A stretch of 64,000 nucleotides of DNA from Chitinophaga niabensis (GTDB lineage: Bacteria > Bacteroidota > Bacteroidia > Chitinophagales > Chitinophagaceae): assembly GCF_039545795.1 (NCBI RefSeq), contig NZ_CP154260.1, forward strand, positions 1,741,001 to 1,805,000, written 5' to 3'. The notes below the pieces were generated by a model. The model did not search any database. It was given only the letters and a program-made list of their open reading frames with translations, and was not told the DNA's origin. How positions within the stretch are numbered: position 1 is the stretch's first letter; each line of letters starts with the position of its first letter. The translations under genes were made by a program, and so were the position numbers. Shown piece after piece: positions 53,458 through 62,500 of this stretch.

Positions 53458-54459
53458 ATGGAGCAACTACAATCACTTATAGGAAAGTATTGGGATGGCA
53501 CAGCCACATCAGAAGAAAAGCAGCAACTGCTGAAGCTGTTATCAACAGATGAGGCAGGGTTGAAAGAATGGTTAGCGCAGCGGTATGAAAAAGACCTGGA
53601 AGAAAATACAACCAGTCTTTCCCCGGAACGGTCATTGGAATTGCTGCAGCAGATCAGGCAGCGGAAAGCACCTGTAAAGAACGTATCATCCTTTGGATGG
53701 ATGCGTTATGCAGCAACCATTTTGCTGATAGCCGGGGCAGGCTGGCTGGCAGTGACCTTATTCAGGAATACCGGCACACAGCAGGTACAGCAGGCATCTG
53801 CCATAAAAGCAGGCATACAGTTAAAGCAAGTGGCCAACACAGGCAATGTGCCTAAGACCATCCTGTTACCGGATAGTTCTGTAATCGCCCTCCAGGCAAA
53901 CAGTATTATCTCATATTATGAACCTTTTGATAATACACAGCGGAACATCAGCCTGACAGGAAAAGCCATGTTCACCGTTGTGGGAGATCCGCAAAGGCCC
54001 TTTACGGTATATGCAAATGGTATTGCCACCATAGCACTGGGTACCCGCTTTATGGTGAGCACATTAGAGCAGAAAGTGGATGTAAGGTTATATGAAGGAA
54101 AAGTGATGGTACGCTCCACAGATAAAAGTTTTATCATGAAGGATGTGTATCTCAAACCCGGGCAGCAGATCAATATCGATATCGCAGAAAAACAGAGTGA
54201 AGTCAGCGGAAAAGATGAAAAGGAGCATGAACACACAGAAGGCCTGGTATTCAGGCAAACACCGCTGCAACAGGTATTTAATAAATTGAGCGCAAGATAC
54301 AATGTAAGGATCGTCAGCAATGCTACGGAAATGAAGGGGCTGGTATTCACCGGTACATTTGCAGAAACAGACAGTCTGCAAAACATCCTTTCCGTTATAG
54401 CAGGATTAAACAATCTCTCCATACTACAGGAGGAAGAAAAGATCATTATTAAAAAATAA
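53458..54459 (+). CDS. FecR-family anti-sigma factor, divergent short form
   Basis: Inner-membrane anti-sigma factor of 333 residues, shorter than the other two complete FecR proteins in the window (385 and about 407). It has an N-terminal cytoplasmic domain (SLIGKYWDGTATSEEKQQLL), a membrane span at about 82-103, a FecR domain from about 138 (KTILLPDSSVIALQANSII, GKAMFTVVGDPQRPFTV) and a C-terminal DUF4974 domain (about 265-333, PLQQVFNKLSARYNVRIV to KIIIKK). The TPKG motif seen ahead of the FecR domain in the other two is replaced by a different sequence. The SusC gene that follows encodes no STN domain, so the usual signal input is absent. Confidence 0.9.
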   Translation: MEQLQSLIGKYWDGTATSEEKQQLLKLLSTDEAGLKEWLAQRYEKDLEENTTSLSPERSLELLQQIRQRKAPVKNVSSFGWMRYAATILLIAGAGWLAVTLFRNTGTQQVQQASAIKAGIQLKQVANTGNVPKTILLPDSSVIALQANSIISYYEPFDNTQRNISLTGKAMFTVVGDPQRPFTVYANGIATIALGTRFMVSTLEQKVDVRLYEGKVMVRSTDKSFIMKDVYLKPGQQINIDIAEKQSEVSGKDEKEHEHTEGLVFRQTPLQQVFNKLSARYNVRIVSNATEMKGLVFTGTFAETDSLQNILSVIAGLNNLSILQEEEKIIIKK

Positions 54460-54486
54460 TTACCCGGTTATACCAACCGTACACAT

Positions 54487-54501
54487 GCAGCAAAATGCTG
54501 C
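54487..54501 (+). repeat. Short hairpin between anti-sigma gene and susC
   Basis: GCAGCA and TGCTGC form a 6-bp stem around AAA, 28 bases after the anti-sigma stop and 38 before the susC ATG. No T-run follows. It sits at the same place in the locus as the hairpin at 8839-8864, but the sequences differ. Confidence 0.35.
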
Positions 54502-54538
54502 GTGAGGAAAACTATTGCCCAAACCAATTAATATTTAT

Positions 54539-57500
54539 ATGATCCGTAAAATTTTACAACTAACTATTATCGCCCTGTTGCTGTTGCAAGTAATTGTAAT
54601 GGCACAGACAGCAACAGTGAGAGGTGTGGTGCAGAATGAGGAAGGGCTCCCGCTGGTGGGTGTGTCCGTGAGCCTGCAACCGGAGAACAGTAACGAAAAA
54701 CCTATTATCACAGTAACGGGCGAAAAGGGGATGTATGAACTGAACCGTTTGGCTGCAGGCAGTAAATACATTTTCACTTTCACCTATGTGGGATATGAGC
54801 CACAGCTGATTCCGGGCTTTCAGATCAAAGCAGGGGAGGATAATACTTTACTTGTAAGGATGAAGGTAGCTTCTTCTTCCCTGAATGAAGTAATGGTGAT
54901 AGGATATGGTACGCTGCAGAAAAAATACCTGACAGGCGCCGTATCGAGAGTATCGTCTAAGGAACTGGGCACTTACTCTTCCAGCAGTTTTGCCACGCAA
55001 CTGGCAGGTAAGGCATCAGGTGTAATGATCAACGATGCTTCCGCACAACCCGGTACTGATCCGCAGATTGTGATAAGGGGCGTAGGCACGCTCACTGCCG
55101 GAAGGGACCCTTTGGTGGTAGTGGATGGTTTCCCTTTATCAGAAGGTACTTCCTTTAACTCCATTAATCCCGGCGATATTGAAACCATTGATATCTTGAA
55201 AGATCCCGCGTCCGCAGCTATTTACGGCTCCAGGGCAGCGAATGGTGTAATCCTTATCACTACAAAGAAAGGCCGGAATGAAAAAATGAAAGTATCCCTG
55301 GATATCTATACGGGTGTACAGGAAAGAGCAGATAATGTGGAATATGCAGATGCTTATGAAGCAGCGCAGTATTTTACCGAAGCGAGGGACTGGGGATATG
55401 TTTCCAAGAACCCCGCCAACAGACGCGAAACGGACGACAGGGCTACCCGTATTTCCAAAGGCGCTTCCCTGAGAGAATTAAGATTGAACTACATCCAGCC
55501 CTGGCTGGATAAAACACCCGGCCTTACCAATACCAACTGGCTGAATGAAACTTTCAGGAAAGGGAAGATGGACAACTATAGCCTTGCGGTATCCGGCGGT
55601 ACGCAGAAAACGAACTACTATTTCTCCGGTAACTATTTCAAACAGGATGGACTGGTAATAGGGAACGGGTTAAAGCGATATAGCGGCACCTTAAAAGTGG
55701 AATCGAAAGTATCCCCCAAACTTGACTTTGGCATTACCCTGAATCCTTCCTACAGTATCAACAATTACTTTACTAACAATGGTAATAACAATACTGACCC
55801 TATAGGTGCTACAAATATTATGTATCCCTTTTTCAGTCCGTATAATGCGGATGGTTCACTGGCTATCAGTAAACAGATCATTGCCAATACGCCGGAAGAT
55901 GGTGCATTGGGAGAAAACACAGTAGCGCTGGCAAAGAAGATCAGCAATGTAAGGAACTTTTTCCGCACCTTCGGTAATACCTTCCTTTCCTACGAGCTGC
56001 TGCAGGGGCTGAAACTTAAATTTATGGCCGGTGCGGATTACAGGAGTAACTATTTTTCCATGTTCAATCCATCGGATGTGGGAGCATACAGAACCGCAGC
56101 ACCCAAACCCGCTTCCGCAACAGAACAGAATGGATCTTCCATTAACTACTTAATGGAAAACACTATCAATTATGCCCGCAGGTTTCGTAAACACGACCTC
56201 AATGTACTGGCAGGATATACTTTCCAGAAACAATCCGGTACTACTACAGATATAACAGGCTCGGGTATTCCTGACGATAATATCACCAATATTGGCGGCG
56301 CCAGCTCCTTTGCGGTGACCACATCAAAATACACCTGGGTACAGATCTCTTATCTCTCCCGCCTGCAATATTCTTTTGCGGATAAATACATTGTTTCTGC
56401 TACTATCCGTAAAGATGGTTCCTCCCGCTTTGGAAAAAATAATAAATGGGGCTCATTCCCCTCTGTAACGGCGGGCTGGATAGCCAGCGAAGAAAAATTC
56501 TTCCCTTCTTCCAGCGTGGTTACTTTCGCCAAACTGAGGGCTACCTGGGGCAAAGCCGGTAATAATCAGATAGGCTCCTATGATTCTAAAGCGCTGGTAA
56601 GCGGAGGATCCGCCTATAACTACGTATATGGCAACACCCTCTTTTCAGGATTTGCGGCTTCCAGTACTGCCAATGGTAACCTCTCCTGGGAAACAAAAAC
56701 TTCCACCAACCTGGGATTCGATCTGGGCCTTTTCAACAGGTTTAATGTAACCCTGGATTACTATAATACGCTTACCACCGATCTGCTCCTGGATGTACCG
56801 GTGCCCGAACAATCAGGTTTCAGTTCTTCCACCCAGAACATAGGTAAGGTAAAGAACAGTGGCATTGAGGTAACTATTTCAGGAGATGTGCCCTTAGGCA
56901 ACGTGAAGTGGAACTTCTCCGGTAACATCGCCGCTAATAAGAATGAAGTAAAAGCACTTGCGCCCGGTCAGACGCAGATCATCAGCGGTACGGAAAGTAA
57001 CTTCTACACAAAGGTAGGTGGCCCCGTGGCGGAACTGTATGGGTACAATGTAACAGGGATCTTCAAATCGCAGGACGAGATCAATAAAACGCCACACCTC
57101 TCCGGAACTATAGTAGGGGATTACATTGTAGAAGATGTTAAGAAAGACGGTATCATCGATGCAAATGACATGATCGCCTTCGGCACTTATTTCCCTAAAC
57201 TTACTTACGGATTCACCAATAACTTCTCATGGCAGAACCTCACGCTCAGTTTTTCACTAAATGGTGTTGCCGGGAGAAAGATCTACGACAGGCAGTTATC
57301 TACCCTGGATGAAGCAGGAGAGGGCTTTGCCGTACCCAGTAAATACTATTTCAGGAACCGTTATCATCCGGTGAATAACCCCAATGGATTCCTGGGGCAG
57401 CCCAATATGGGCAACTTCTCCACCGCCCGGAAATCTGCCCGTACCTCGAGTATCTTTTACCAGGATGCGGACTATCTGCGGTTGCGCAATGTACAGCTGT

Positions 57501-57706
57501 CTTACAACCTTCCCCGGACCCTCTTGTCCAGGATCGGGATGTCCGCTGCGGCTGTATATGTAACCGGCAACAACCTTTTCACCATTACAAAATACCGTGG
57601 TTACAATCCGGATGCTACAACGGATAATGTATTGACGAGCGGACAAGCCATTTCCAATTACCCGGTTGCCCGTTCTTATGTGCTGGGCCTTAACGTAACC
57701 TTTTAA
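54539..57706 (+). CDS. SusC/RagA-family TonB-dependent transporter (no STN)
   Basis: Outer-membrane importer of about 1055 residues. The signal peptide is followed at once by the carboxypeptidase-regulatory-like domain (about 25-110, LPLVGVSVSLQPENS), then plug (EVMVIGYGTLQKKYLTGAV, ILKDPASAAIYGSRAANGV) and barrel ending in LGLNVTF. The frame is open from TTG 54515, but ATG 54539 gives a clean signal sequence (IRKILQLTIIALLLL). There is no room for an STN domain before the regulatory-like domain. This is odd because an ECF sigma/FecR pair precedes it. SusD starts 11 bases downstream. Confidence 0.95.
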   Translation: MIRKILQLTIIALLLLQVIVMAQTATVRGVVQNEEGLPLVGVSVSLQPENSNEKPIITVTGEKGMYELNRLAAGSKYIFTFTYVGYEPQLIPGFQIKAGEDNTLLVRMKVASSSLNEVMVIGYGTLQKKYLTGAVSRVSSKELGTYSSSSFATQLAGKASGVMINDASAQPGTDPQIVIRGVGTLTAGRDPLVVVDGFPLSEGTSFNSINPGDIETIDILKDPASAAIYGSRAANGVILITTKKGRNEKMKVSLDIYTGVQERADNVEYADAYEAAQYFTEARDWGYVSKNPANRRETDDRATRISKGASLRELRLNYIQPWLDKTPGLTNTNWLNETFRKGKMDNYSLAVSGGTQKTNYYFSGNYFKQDGLVIGNGLKRYSGTLKVESKVSPKLDFGITLNPSYSINNYFTNNGNNNTDPIGATNIMYPFFSPYNADGSLAISKQIIANTPEDGALGENTVALAKKISNVRNFFRTFGNTFLSYELLQGLKLKFMAGADYRSNYFSMFNPSDVGAYRTAAPKPASATEQNGSSINYLMENTINYARRFRKHDLNVLAGYTFQKQSGTTTDITGSGIPDDNITNIGGASSFAVTTSKYTWVQISYLSRLQYSFADKYIVSATIRKDGSSRFGKNNKWGSFPSVTAGWIASEEKFFPSSSVVTFAKLRATWGKAGNNQIGSYDSKALVSGGSAYNYVYGNTLFSGFAASSTANGNLSWETKTSTNLGFDLGLFNRFNVTLDYYNTLTTDLLLDVPVPEQSGFSSSTQNIGKVKNSGIEVTISGDVPLGNVKWNFSGNIAANKNEVKALAPGQTQIISGTESNFYTKVGGPVAELYGYNVTGIFKSQDEINKTPHLSGTIVGDYIVEDVKKDGIIDANDMIAFGTYFPKLTYGFTNNFSWQNLTLSFSLNGVAGRKIYDRQLSTLDEAGEGFAVPSKYYFRNRYHPVNNPNGFLGQPNMGNFSTARKSARTSSIFYQDADYLRLRNVQLSYNLPRTLLSRIGMSAAAVYVTGNNLFTITKYRGYNPDATTDNVLTSGQAISNYPVARSYVLGLNVTF

Positions 57707-57717
57707 ATCAAGAACAG

Positions 57718-59118
57718 ATGAAAAACATAGCTATAACCATCGGCCTGTTAACGATACTGGCTTCCTGTACTAAAGAGCTGGACCAGGACCCTGTTACCTC
57801 TAAAGATGTAAGTGTATTCCTCCGGAATGAAACAGAAGTGGAAGAATATGTGAACGCCGTATATGCCAACCTGCAGTACAACGGTTTATATGGCCTGTAT
57901 CTGCCTGCATTGGCCGAAATACCTTCTGATAATACTTTTGATGAAGTGCCTTTAAATGATGGTGGTATGTACGGGGAACTGGACCTGTTCAATACCATCG
58001 CTTCCAACGATATCATTGCCGGTAACTGGAAGGATTCTTACAAGGGTATCCAAAAAGCCAATATTGTACTGAACAGGATCGGGAATATCACTTACCGGGT
58101 AGACTCGGTGAAAAGGGCACGCGCAGGAGAAATGAGGTTCATCCGCGCACTGCTTTATTTCAATCTCGTAAGATTATATGGAGATGTGCCACTGGTAACA
58201 AAAGAAACCACAGATGTGAATGCTTATTTCGGGCAAGGCCGTACACCAAAGGAAACGGTATATGACCAGGTCAAAAAGGATCTTACGGAAGCCGTGGATT
58301 CCTTACCTCTTAACTCCACACAGGCAGGCAAAGTGGTTAAAACAGCCGCCCAGGCGCTGTTAGGCAAAGTATACCTTACTTTAAAGGATTACACGAATGC
58401 AAAGAAATACCTGAAGGCTGTAATAGATTCCAAAAAACACGGTCTGCTGGCAAACCCTAACGATATCTTTTCCCTCAGCAATGAGAACAACAAAGAAATC
58501 ATTTTTGCCGTGCAGTTCTCCTCCGGTATTAATGGTAACTCGGAAGGCAGCAGTATGTACCAGCAGTTCAGTCCCTCTGCCACAGTGAGCGGCGCCAAGG
58601 GGCATAACCTCCCGGTAAGGCAGTTGTATAACATGTACACCGCCACAGATACCCGTAAAGCCGCCTATGTAGGTTTGGCCTCCACGGGTATTCCTTTCTG
58701 CAACAAACTGAAAAAGCCCAGCACCGTGATCGCAGATGGAGGCAGCGACTTTGTGGTATTGCGTTATGCAGATGTATTGCTCATGATGGCGGAAGTGGAG
58801 AACGAATTGAATGATCCGGGAACGGCAGATGATTACCTGAACGAAGTAAGAGTGAGGGCCGGCCTCCTGAATACAACGGCCACCAGCCAGGCAGGTCTGC
58901 GTGCAGCCATAGACATGGAAAGGAAACTGGAGCTGATAGGAGAGGGGCATCGCTGGTTCGATCTCCTGCGCACCGGTACTGCCCTCACCGTCATGAACGA
59001 CTGGTTCAAAAACAGTGGTGTGCCCATTACGGTTGATCAGCACCATCTTTTATTCCCGATCCCTATCGGGCAGATCAATACAGATCCTTCCATTAAACAA
59101 AACCCGGGTTATCATTAA
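57718..59118 (+). CDS. SusD/RagB-family substrate-binding lipoprotein
   Basis: Surface lipoprotein of 466 residues, lipobox ILASC (Cys17). Landmarks are GEMRFIRALLYFNLVRLYGDVPLV, SNENNKEIIFAVQF, VLRYADVLLMMAEVENELNDP and ERKLELIGEGHRWFDLLRTG, ending in the QNPGYH tail. It pairs with the preceding SusC. The phosphodiesterase gene starts 9 bases after its stop and is clearly part of the same transcript. Confidence 0.96.
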   Translation: MKNIAITIGLLTILASCTKELDQDPVTSKDVSVFLRNETEVEEYVNAVYANLQYNGLYGLYLPALAEIPSDNTFDEVPLNDGGMYGELDLFNTIASNDIIAGNWKDSYKGIQKANIVLNRIGNITYRVDSVKRARAGEMRFIRALLYFNLVRLYGDVPLVTKETTDVNAYFGQGRTPKETVYDQVKKDLTEAVDSLPLNSTQAGKVVKTAAQALLGKVYLTLKDYTNAKKYLKAVIDSKKHGLLANPNDIFSLSNENNKEIIFAVQFSSGINGNSEGSSMYQQFSPSATVSGAKGHNLPVRQLYNMYTATDTRKAAYVGLASTGIPFCNKLKKPSTVIADGGSDFVVLRYADVLLMMAEVENELNDPGTADDYLNEVRVRAGLLNTTATSQAGLRAAIDMERKLELIGEGHRWFDLLRTGTALTVMNDWFKNSGVPITVDQHHLLFPIPIGQINTDPSIKQNPGYH

Positions 59119-59127
59119 ACGAAATAT

Positions 59128-60054
59128 ATGAAGAAACTGATCTTAGGCTTTTTTATCCTCGCAGGAGCAGGCATCAATGGTTATGCCCAGCAAAGCAGCG
59201 AACGCATCCTGCAACGCCTGCAACATCCCTCCCCGGATTATATACTCACTGTAGCACACCGGGGAGACTGGCGGAATGCGCCGGAAAACTCCATCAATGC
59301 CATAGACCGGAGTATTAAAATGGGAATTGATATTGTGGAAATAGATGTACGCAAAACCAAAGACGGCCAGCTGGTATTGATCCATGATAAAACGCTGGAC
59401 AGAACGACCACAGGAAAAGGAAAGGTGGCGGACTGGACACTGGATTCCCTAAAAACACTTTCCCTCCGCCAGGGCCATGGTGCTGCGGTACGGGAAAAAA
59501 TAGCCACACTGGAAGAAGCGATGCTGTTTGTAAAAGGCAAACCTGTATTGCTCAACCTGGATAAAGCATGGGAATGCCTGGAAGAAACCTACGCCGTGCT
59601 GAAGAAAACAGGCACCCTCCGGCAGGGGATCTTCAAAGGCAATGAAACGCTGGAAGAACTGCGGAAGAAACATGGCGCCATTATGGACAGCATTATCTAT
59701 ATGCCCATGGTATGGCCCATGGATTATAACATCTACGGCAAAACCGCAGCAAACCCGGATGAATATGTAAAAGGGTTTATGAAGGATTTCAAGCCCGTTG
59801 CGTTTGAAGTGATCTATGATAAAGAAGATTCTCCGGTGCTGTTAAAAGCGTTGCCTGTTATCCGGCAACAGGGTATCACCGTTTGGATCAATACCCTCTG
59901 GGATGAATTGTGTGCGGGGCATACAGATGAACTGGCTATTCATAACCCGGATGCCAACTGGGGCTGGGTGATAGAACACGGTGCCAACGTGATACAAACA
60001 GACAGGCCCGTGGAATTACTGGCTTACCTGAGAAAGAAGAAATTACACGATTAA
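59128..60054 (+). CDS. Secreted glycerophosphodiester phosphodiesterase (GDPD) family protein
   Basis: Secreted enzyme of 308 residues, signal peptide ending GYAQ. The GDPD TIM-barrel motifs are intact: AHRGDWRNAPENS (His44, Arg45), VEIDVRKTKDG (Glu71, Asp73, metal ligands) and VLIHDKTLDRTT (His86, catalytic). Later segments NLDKAWE and VWINTLWDELC complete the barrel. The family cleaves glycerophosphodiesters into glycerol-3-phosphate and an alcohol; some members act on teichoic acid or lysophospholipids. Being exported and encoded directly after susCD, it probably processes the substrate that this transporter imports. It is the only enzyme of the locus. Confidence 0.92.
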   Translation: MKKLILGFFILAGAGINGYAQQSSERILQRLQHPSPDYILTVAHRGDWRNAPENSINAIDRSIKMGIDIVEIDVRKTKDGQLVLIHDKTLDRTTTGKGKVADWTLDSLKTLSLRQGHGAAVREKIATLEEAMLFVKGKPVLLNLDKAWECLEETYAVLKKTGTLRQGIFKGNETLEELRKKHGAIMDSIIYMPMVWPMDYNIYGKTAANPDEYVKGFMKDFKPVAFEVIYDKEDSPVLLKALPVIRQQGITVWINTLWDELCAGHTDELAIHNPDANWGWVIEHGANVIQTDRPVELLAYLRKKKLHD

Positions 60055-60059
60055 AGAAA

Positions 60060-60130
60060 GAGGCATACCGGTTGATATGCCCCCAATAAGTTAGACACTT
60101 TTTGGGGCACTCCACAGTACGGTATGCCTC
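60060..60130. terminator. Bidirectional terminator with an enlarged loop
   Basis: An 11-bp perfect stem (GAGGCATACCG at 60060-60070, complement at 60120-60130) lies between convergent genes, with AAAG-rich sequence to the left and CTTTTATTT to the right. The loop is 49 bases instead of the four to eight seen in most terminators here, and contains a second, imperfect palindrome at 60078-60109 (TGCCCC with GGGGCA). The inner part reads AAGTTAGACACTTTTTGGGG, similar to IS3-family ends. Confidence 0.65.
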
Positions 60131-60137
60131 CTTTTAT

Positions 60138-62498
60138 TTATTCTGCTCTTAAACTTTTCAGGGGATTGGCAAACGCTGCTTTCAACGACTGATGCGCAAT
60201 GGTAACCGCTGCAATAATGAAAGAAACTGCGATCGCCACTATAAAGATGCCTCCGCCTATGCTCACCTGGTAAGCATAGGTTTCCAGCCAGCTGCGCATA
60301 ATAAAGTAGGCAACGGGGGCAGCTACAACAAAAGCAATGATGATCAGTACAAAGAATTCTTTTGCAAACAGCACAATGATATTCGCCAGCGAAGCGCCCA
60401 TCACTTTACGGATACCTACTTCTTTCCTCCGCTGAAGGGCAGCGAAGGCCACCAGCCCGTATAAGCCGAGGCAACCGATAAGGATAGCCAGCGAAGAGAA
60501 TAAACGAAAAGCCGTATATACCTTTTGTTCCTGTTTGTAGAGGGAGGCAATATGATCATCCAGGAATTCATACCGGAAAACACTTTCCGGGAAAAGGGCA
60601 GACCATTCACTTTCTATGCGGTTGATCGTGTTGCGCATATCCGCAGGTTGCAGTTTTACACTGGCTGTAAAGAAGCCCTGTGGCATATAACGAAGGATGC
60701 AGGGCCTTCTGTCCTTATGTTTGGATTCACTCTGGAAATCCTGCACAACACCCAGTATGGTACATTGGCGCCCTGCGGCCCTGATATACATACCAACCGC
60801 TTCTTCCGGGCGATGTATGCCCAGCTTATGGATCAGGGTTTCGTTCACTACTATGTAACGCGTGGTGTCCTGGGGATTATTTTTACGGATCTTTTCTCCT
60901 GCAAGTAGTTTGATATCGAACATATCCATGAAATGTTCATCCACGCTCTTGATCTCTGTTACATCATCTTTTGTAATGCCTCTTTCCGGGCAGGTGAAGG
61001 GTGCATAATTACTATTATAGGAAGGTGCTCCGGAAGACAAACTGATGGCTTTCACACCGGAATTAGCCTGTAACTGCTCCCGCAATACATCCTTTTTAGT
61101 ATTTTCCGGTATGCCAAATGATATCACTGCTTCTTTATTAAAACCCAGGTCACGGTTCTTGAAATAATCCATTTGCGCGGCTACTACCAGGGTACCCACT
61201 ATCAGTATCTGTGAAATAGTGAATTGAACAAACACCAGTCCTTTGCGTAGTGTAAGCCCTCTTCCGGAAATGGCTGCAACGCCGTTTTTCAGAGAGTCAA
61301 CAGGCCGGAATGAAGATTGCACAAAAGCAGGATACAAACCTGCCGACAGAATGATCAGGGCCGTTATGGCCAGTAATAATCCAATTACACCCGGCTGGAA
61401 TAACTGTGTTGCACTGATCTTTACATCCAGCCATTGTGCTGCATTGGGCAGTACCAGGTAAGCAACAAGGCAGCCGATGATCACGGCCAGCAATACCAAA
61501 AAGCTCGTTTCTCCCATGAACTGACGGATCAGCTGAGGGCGGTTAGCACCGAGAGCTTTACGCACACCTACTTCTTTGGCGCGTTTGATAGCCTGTGCCG
61601 TAGCCAGGTTCACGAAATTGATACAGGCAGTAACGATGATCAGTAAAGCAACTATGCCCAATGCTCGGTAAGTATTGCGGGAAGTGGTAGGCGTAATGCC
61701 GCTCAGGTAACGCTGATCAAAATGGATCTCTTTCAGCGGCTGCATCACCAGCTTCGCTTCTTTCGCAATATCGTTGCCCCAGTTCCTGGCAATAAAAGCA
61801 GGTAACCTGCTGTTGAGCTTTGCAATATCGTAATGTTCCGGCAGCACGATATAGGTATTCGCATTCATGATCTGGTAGAAGTGTTTCACTCCTGCGATGT
61901 CTTTCGCGATCGTTTCACATGAAATGAGGAATGTAAAAGGGAAGTGGGTATTACCCGGGAGGTCTTTGATCAATCCTGTTACCTTCAATCCTTTTTCACC
62001 ATCTACCTCCATCACCTGGCCCATAGGATCTTCTTTGCCGAAGTATTTCCGGGCAATGCTTTCTGTCAGTACAACGCTGCCCGGAGCACTGAGAGCAGTC
62101 TTAGGATCACCGGCCAGCCATTGATGATCAAATGTCCGGAGGAAGGCCGGGTCTGCAAAGGAATATCCTTTTTCTACATAACGGGTATCGCCGATCTTCA
62201 CAATACCTTCAGGCTGGTACCATACCTGGCTTACGTCTTCCAGCTCCGGAAAATCAGTACGCAGGGCAGGGGTAACGGCCATGGAAACACTGGGGTTGAA
62301 GTCAAGTGCATTCATGGTTACCCTGTAGGTACGGTCTGCCTTCCTGTGCCAGGCATCGTAACTTAACTCGTTCTTCGTAATTAAGAAGATGACCAGGCAG
62401 GAAGCAATGCTTAACGTTAGTCCCATGACATTAAGGGATACATAACCTAAGTTGCGCCATATATTCCTGCACGCGACGATAAGGTAGTTTTTCAGCAT
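60138..62498 (-). CDS. MacB/FtsX-type ABC transporter permease, eight spans
   Basis: Inner-membrane permease of 786 residues. It has the duplicated MacB-like layout: TM1 near residue 20-45 (LTLSIASCLVIFLITK), a large periplasmic MacB_PCD domain, an FtsX core with three spans (around ALLIIVTACINFVNLATAQ, LVLLAVIIGCLVAYLVLP and LLLAITALIILSAGLYP), then a second copy (QFTISQILIVGTLVVAAQM, a periplasmic domain, LAILIGCLGLYGLVAF, IIIAFVVAAPVAYFIM and a last span). KRAKEVGVRKALGA and RRKEVGIRKVMGA are the paired coupling motifs for an ATPase. No ATPase gene is in the window, which is common for this Bacteroidota group. It starts two bases after the stop of the upstream hypothetical gene. Confidence 0.92.
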   Translation of the reverse strand: MLKNYLIVACRNIWRNLGYVSLNVMGLTLSIASCLVIFLITKNELSYDAWHRKADRTYRVTMNALDFNPSVSMAVTPALRTDFPELEDVSQVWYQPEGIVKIGDTRYVEKGYSFADPAFLRTFDHQWLAGDPKTALSAPGSVVLTESIARKYFGKEDPMGQVMEVDGEKGLKVTGLIKDLPGNTHFPFTFLISCETIAKDIAGVKHFYQIMNANTYIVLPEHYDIAKLNSRLPAFIARNWGNDIAKEAKLVMQPLKEIHFDQRYLSGITPTTSRNTYRALGIVALLIIVTACINFVNLATAQAIKRAKEVGVRKALGANRPQLIRQFMGETSFLVLLAVIIGCLVAYLVLPNAAQWLDVKISATQLFQPGVIGLLLAITALIILSAGLYPAFVQSSFRPVDSLKNGVAAISGRGLTLRKGLVFVQFTISQILIVGTLVVAAQMDYFKNRDLGFNKEAVISFGIPENTKKDVLREQLQANSGVKAISLSSGAPSYNSNYAPFTCPERGITKDDVTEIKSVDEHFMDMFDIKLLAGEKIRKNNPQDTTRYIVVNETLIHKLGIHRPEEAVGMYIRAAGRQCTILGVVQDFQSESKHKDRRPCILRYMPQGFFTASVKLQPADMRNTINRIESEWSALFPESVFRYEFLDDHIASLYKQEQKVYTAFRLFSSLAILIGCLGLYGLVAFAALQRRKEVGIRKVMGASLANIIVLFAKEFFVLIIIAFVVAAPVAYFIMRSWLETYAYQVSIGGGIFIVAIAVSFIIAAVTIAHQSLKAAFANPLKSLRAE

Positions 62499-62500
62499 GG

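Noticed and set aside
60071..60119. Complete insertion sequence
   Set aside because: Only about 50 bases and no transposase; at most a scar or small non-autonomous element.
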